64,000 bases of DNA from Acidobacteriota bacterium (GTDB lineage Bacteria; Acidobacteriota; Vicinamibacteria; Vicinamibacterales; UBA8438). How positions within the stretch are numbered: the first letter of the stretch is position 1; each line of letters begins with the position of its first letter. This document shows positions 63,284 through 64,000 of the stretch, piece by piece. The DNA lies in assembly GCA_009838525.1 (NCBI GenBank), contig VXRJ01000034.1:62640-126639 (forward strand), written 5' to 3'. The position numbers were made by a program, and so were the translations under genes. Below the pieces are notes generated by a model. That model was not told the DNA's origin and searched no databases. It was given only the letters and a program-made list of their open reading frames with translations.

Positions 63284-64000
63284 CTACCTGGCGATCTTCG
63301 GCAGCTTCGACCGGTACTCCGGATCCTCGGCGTACCGGTAGTTGTGCACGATGTTCTCCACGCCACGGTTGCCTTCGTGGCAGGCGTACTCGAACATCGG
63401 CTGATCGGTCTTGTGCATCGGGATGACGGCCGTCCAGTGCCGCTCCCAGGTCGCGGGATCGTCGAAAGTCACCTCGTACTCGATGACGTCGGGCGCGACG
63501 CGCGTGAAACGCTCCGTCAGTACCATCCCGGCCGTCGCGCCGCGCGGGGCGCCGTGCGGCACGAAGTTGGTGGTCTCCACCACCAGCGTATCGCCGTCGT
63601 AATAGCCGCGAGACGAGCCGTGCCACTGCGGGATGGCGCCGGCCAGGTGCGGACGATCGTCCAGCGGGACGATCCGGACGGCGTGAATCATCTCCTGCAT
63701 GATCGCCACGTGCGTCGGCGTCTGCGCTAACTGGTAGTTGTTGTTGTAGGCGCCCGGCAGCCGCGGCACGCCGAACGTGATGCAACGCTCGCCCAGGCTC
63801 CGGTCCTGAACCGAATGTGTCAGTCCGCGGCGCGCGCTACGTTCGCGTCCAGCCGCGCGGGCCGTCTCGGTGGTCGGCGGAATGCGGCCGTCAGGCGGGT
63901 CGACGATGAGTGACGTACGCCGGTCGGCGGTCATCTCGCGTCCGTTGTCCAACCACCACTTCGCGTGCACGCTGGGCGAGCGGTCGTAGTCGTCGAGGCG
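63284..64000 (-). CDS. Secreted 'YACHEGN' family protein, member 3 (5' end beyond the window)
   Basis: 238 codons are visible plus the stop, open to the right edge; the start and signal peptide are outside. The visible part has LIVDPPDGRIPPTTETA, GERCITFGVPRLPGAYNNNYQLAQTPTHVAIMQEMIHAVRIVPLDDRPH, SRGYYDGDTLVVETTNF, ERFTRVAPDVIEYEVTF and MFEYACHEGNRGVENI, all family marks shared with the genes at 43643 and 44953. It heads the visible part of a minus-strand series ending in the TonB-dependent receptor, which ties this unnamed family to DUF1553/DUF1501 systems. Confidence 0.87.
   Translation of the reverse strand, partial: RLDDYDRSPSVHAKWWLDNGREMTADRRTSLIVDPPDGRIPPTTETARAAGRERSARRGLTHSVQDRSLGERCITFGVPRLPGAYNNNYQLAQTPTHVAIMQEMIHAVRIVPLDDRPHLAGAIPQWHGSSRGYYDGDTLVVETTNFVPHGAPRGATAGMVLTERFTRVAPDVIEYEVTFDDPATWERHWTAVIPMHKTDQPMFEYACHEGNRGVENIVHNYRYAEDPEYRSKLPKIAR

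Noticed and set aside
1-64000. tRNA, rRNA, CRISPR arrays, riboswitches and insertion sequences
   Set aside because: None found on reading both strands; no spaced identical repeats, transposase motifs or structured leader of a known class.

Overview
This is a GC-rich, densely coded bacterial window with no rRNA, tRNA, CRISPR array or insertion sequence. The gene content points to an uncultured Acidobacteriota, probably of the Vicinamibacteria type. The main reason is the set of planctomycete/acidobacterial secreted families: DUF1592, DUF1552, DUF1549/DUF1553, DUF1501, secreted ankyrin proteins, DUF2911, DUF4920 and YVTN/NHL/PQQ propellers. That placement is inference from gene content. Genes are packed tightly; the longest stretch without a gene is about 213 bases (46520-46732).

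Region 1 (1-9290) looks like a small-molecule tailoring and export locus. A cytochrome P450 fused to an N-terminal GPP34 (GOLPH3-like) domain is followed by the start of an RND pump. Divergent to it lie a NodT-type outer-membrane lipoprotein and a HlyD-type adaptor, so the whole tripartite pump is present but split. A COG2907 FAD protein, a Rieske non-heme iron oxygenase and an EamA exporter follow. A VapBC-like toxin-antitoxin pair sits at 9364-10043.

Region 2 (10082-18891) holds a DUF1553-DUF1501 pair, then a Ste24-like M48 protease and class I fumarase whose divergent start codons are 14 bp apart, then an exported DUF2911 protein. An EmrB/QacA-type MFS pump follows at 19064.

Region 3 (20694-34111) contains two copies of a three-gene cassette: a di-heme-motif DUF1592 protein, a DUF1552 protein and a secreted ankyrin protein. 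They flank a minus-strand pair encoding a cyclase-family protein and a tannase/feruloyl-esterase-like enzyme.

Region 4 (34260-54060) is a run of exported proteins: propellers with heme-c motifs, a VOC lipoprotein, a 1543-aa mosaic with a dead thermolysin-like domain, two members of an unnamed secreted family, DUF4920, a metallo-beta-lactamase-fold hydrolase, a copper monooxygenase-like protein with its own heme-c motif, a PQQ-type propeller, an NHL protein resembling amidating lyase, and an exported HpcH/HpaI aldolase-like protein.

Region 5 (54120-64000) has a HEPN/nucleotidyltransferase pair whose nucleotidyltransferase carries a ribbon-helix-helix domain, a tandem lipocalin-like lipoprotein, and a minus-strand series: unnamed secreted family, DUF1553, DUF1501, TonB-dependent receptor. 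Taken together, most genes after 18 kb encode envelope or secreted proteins that look suited to oxidative attack on, and uptake of, complex organic matter. No substrate can be read from the sequence.
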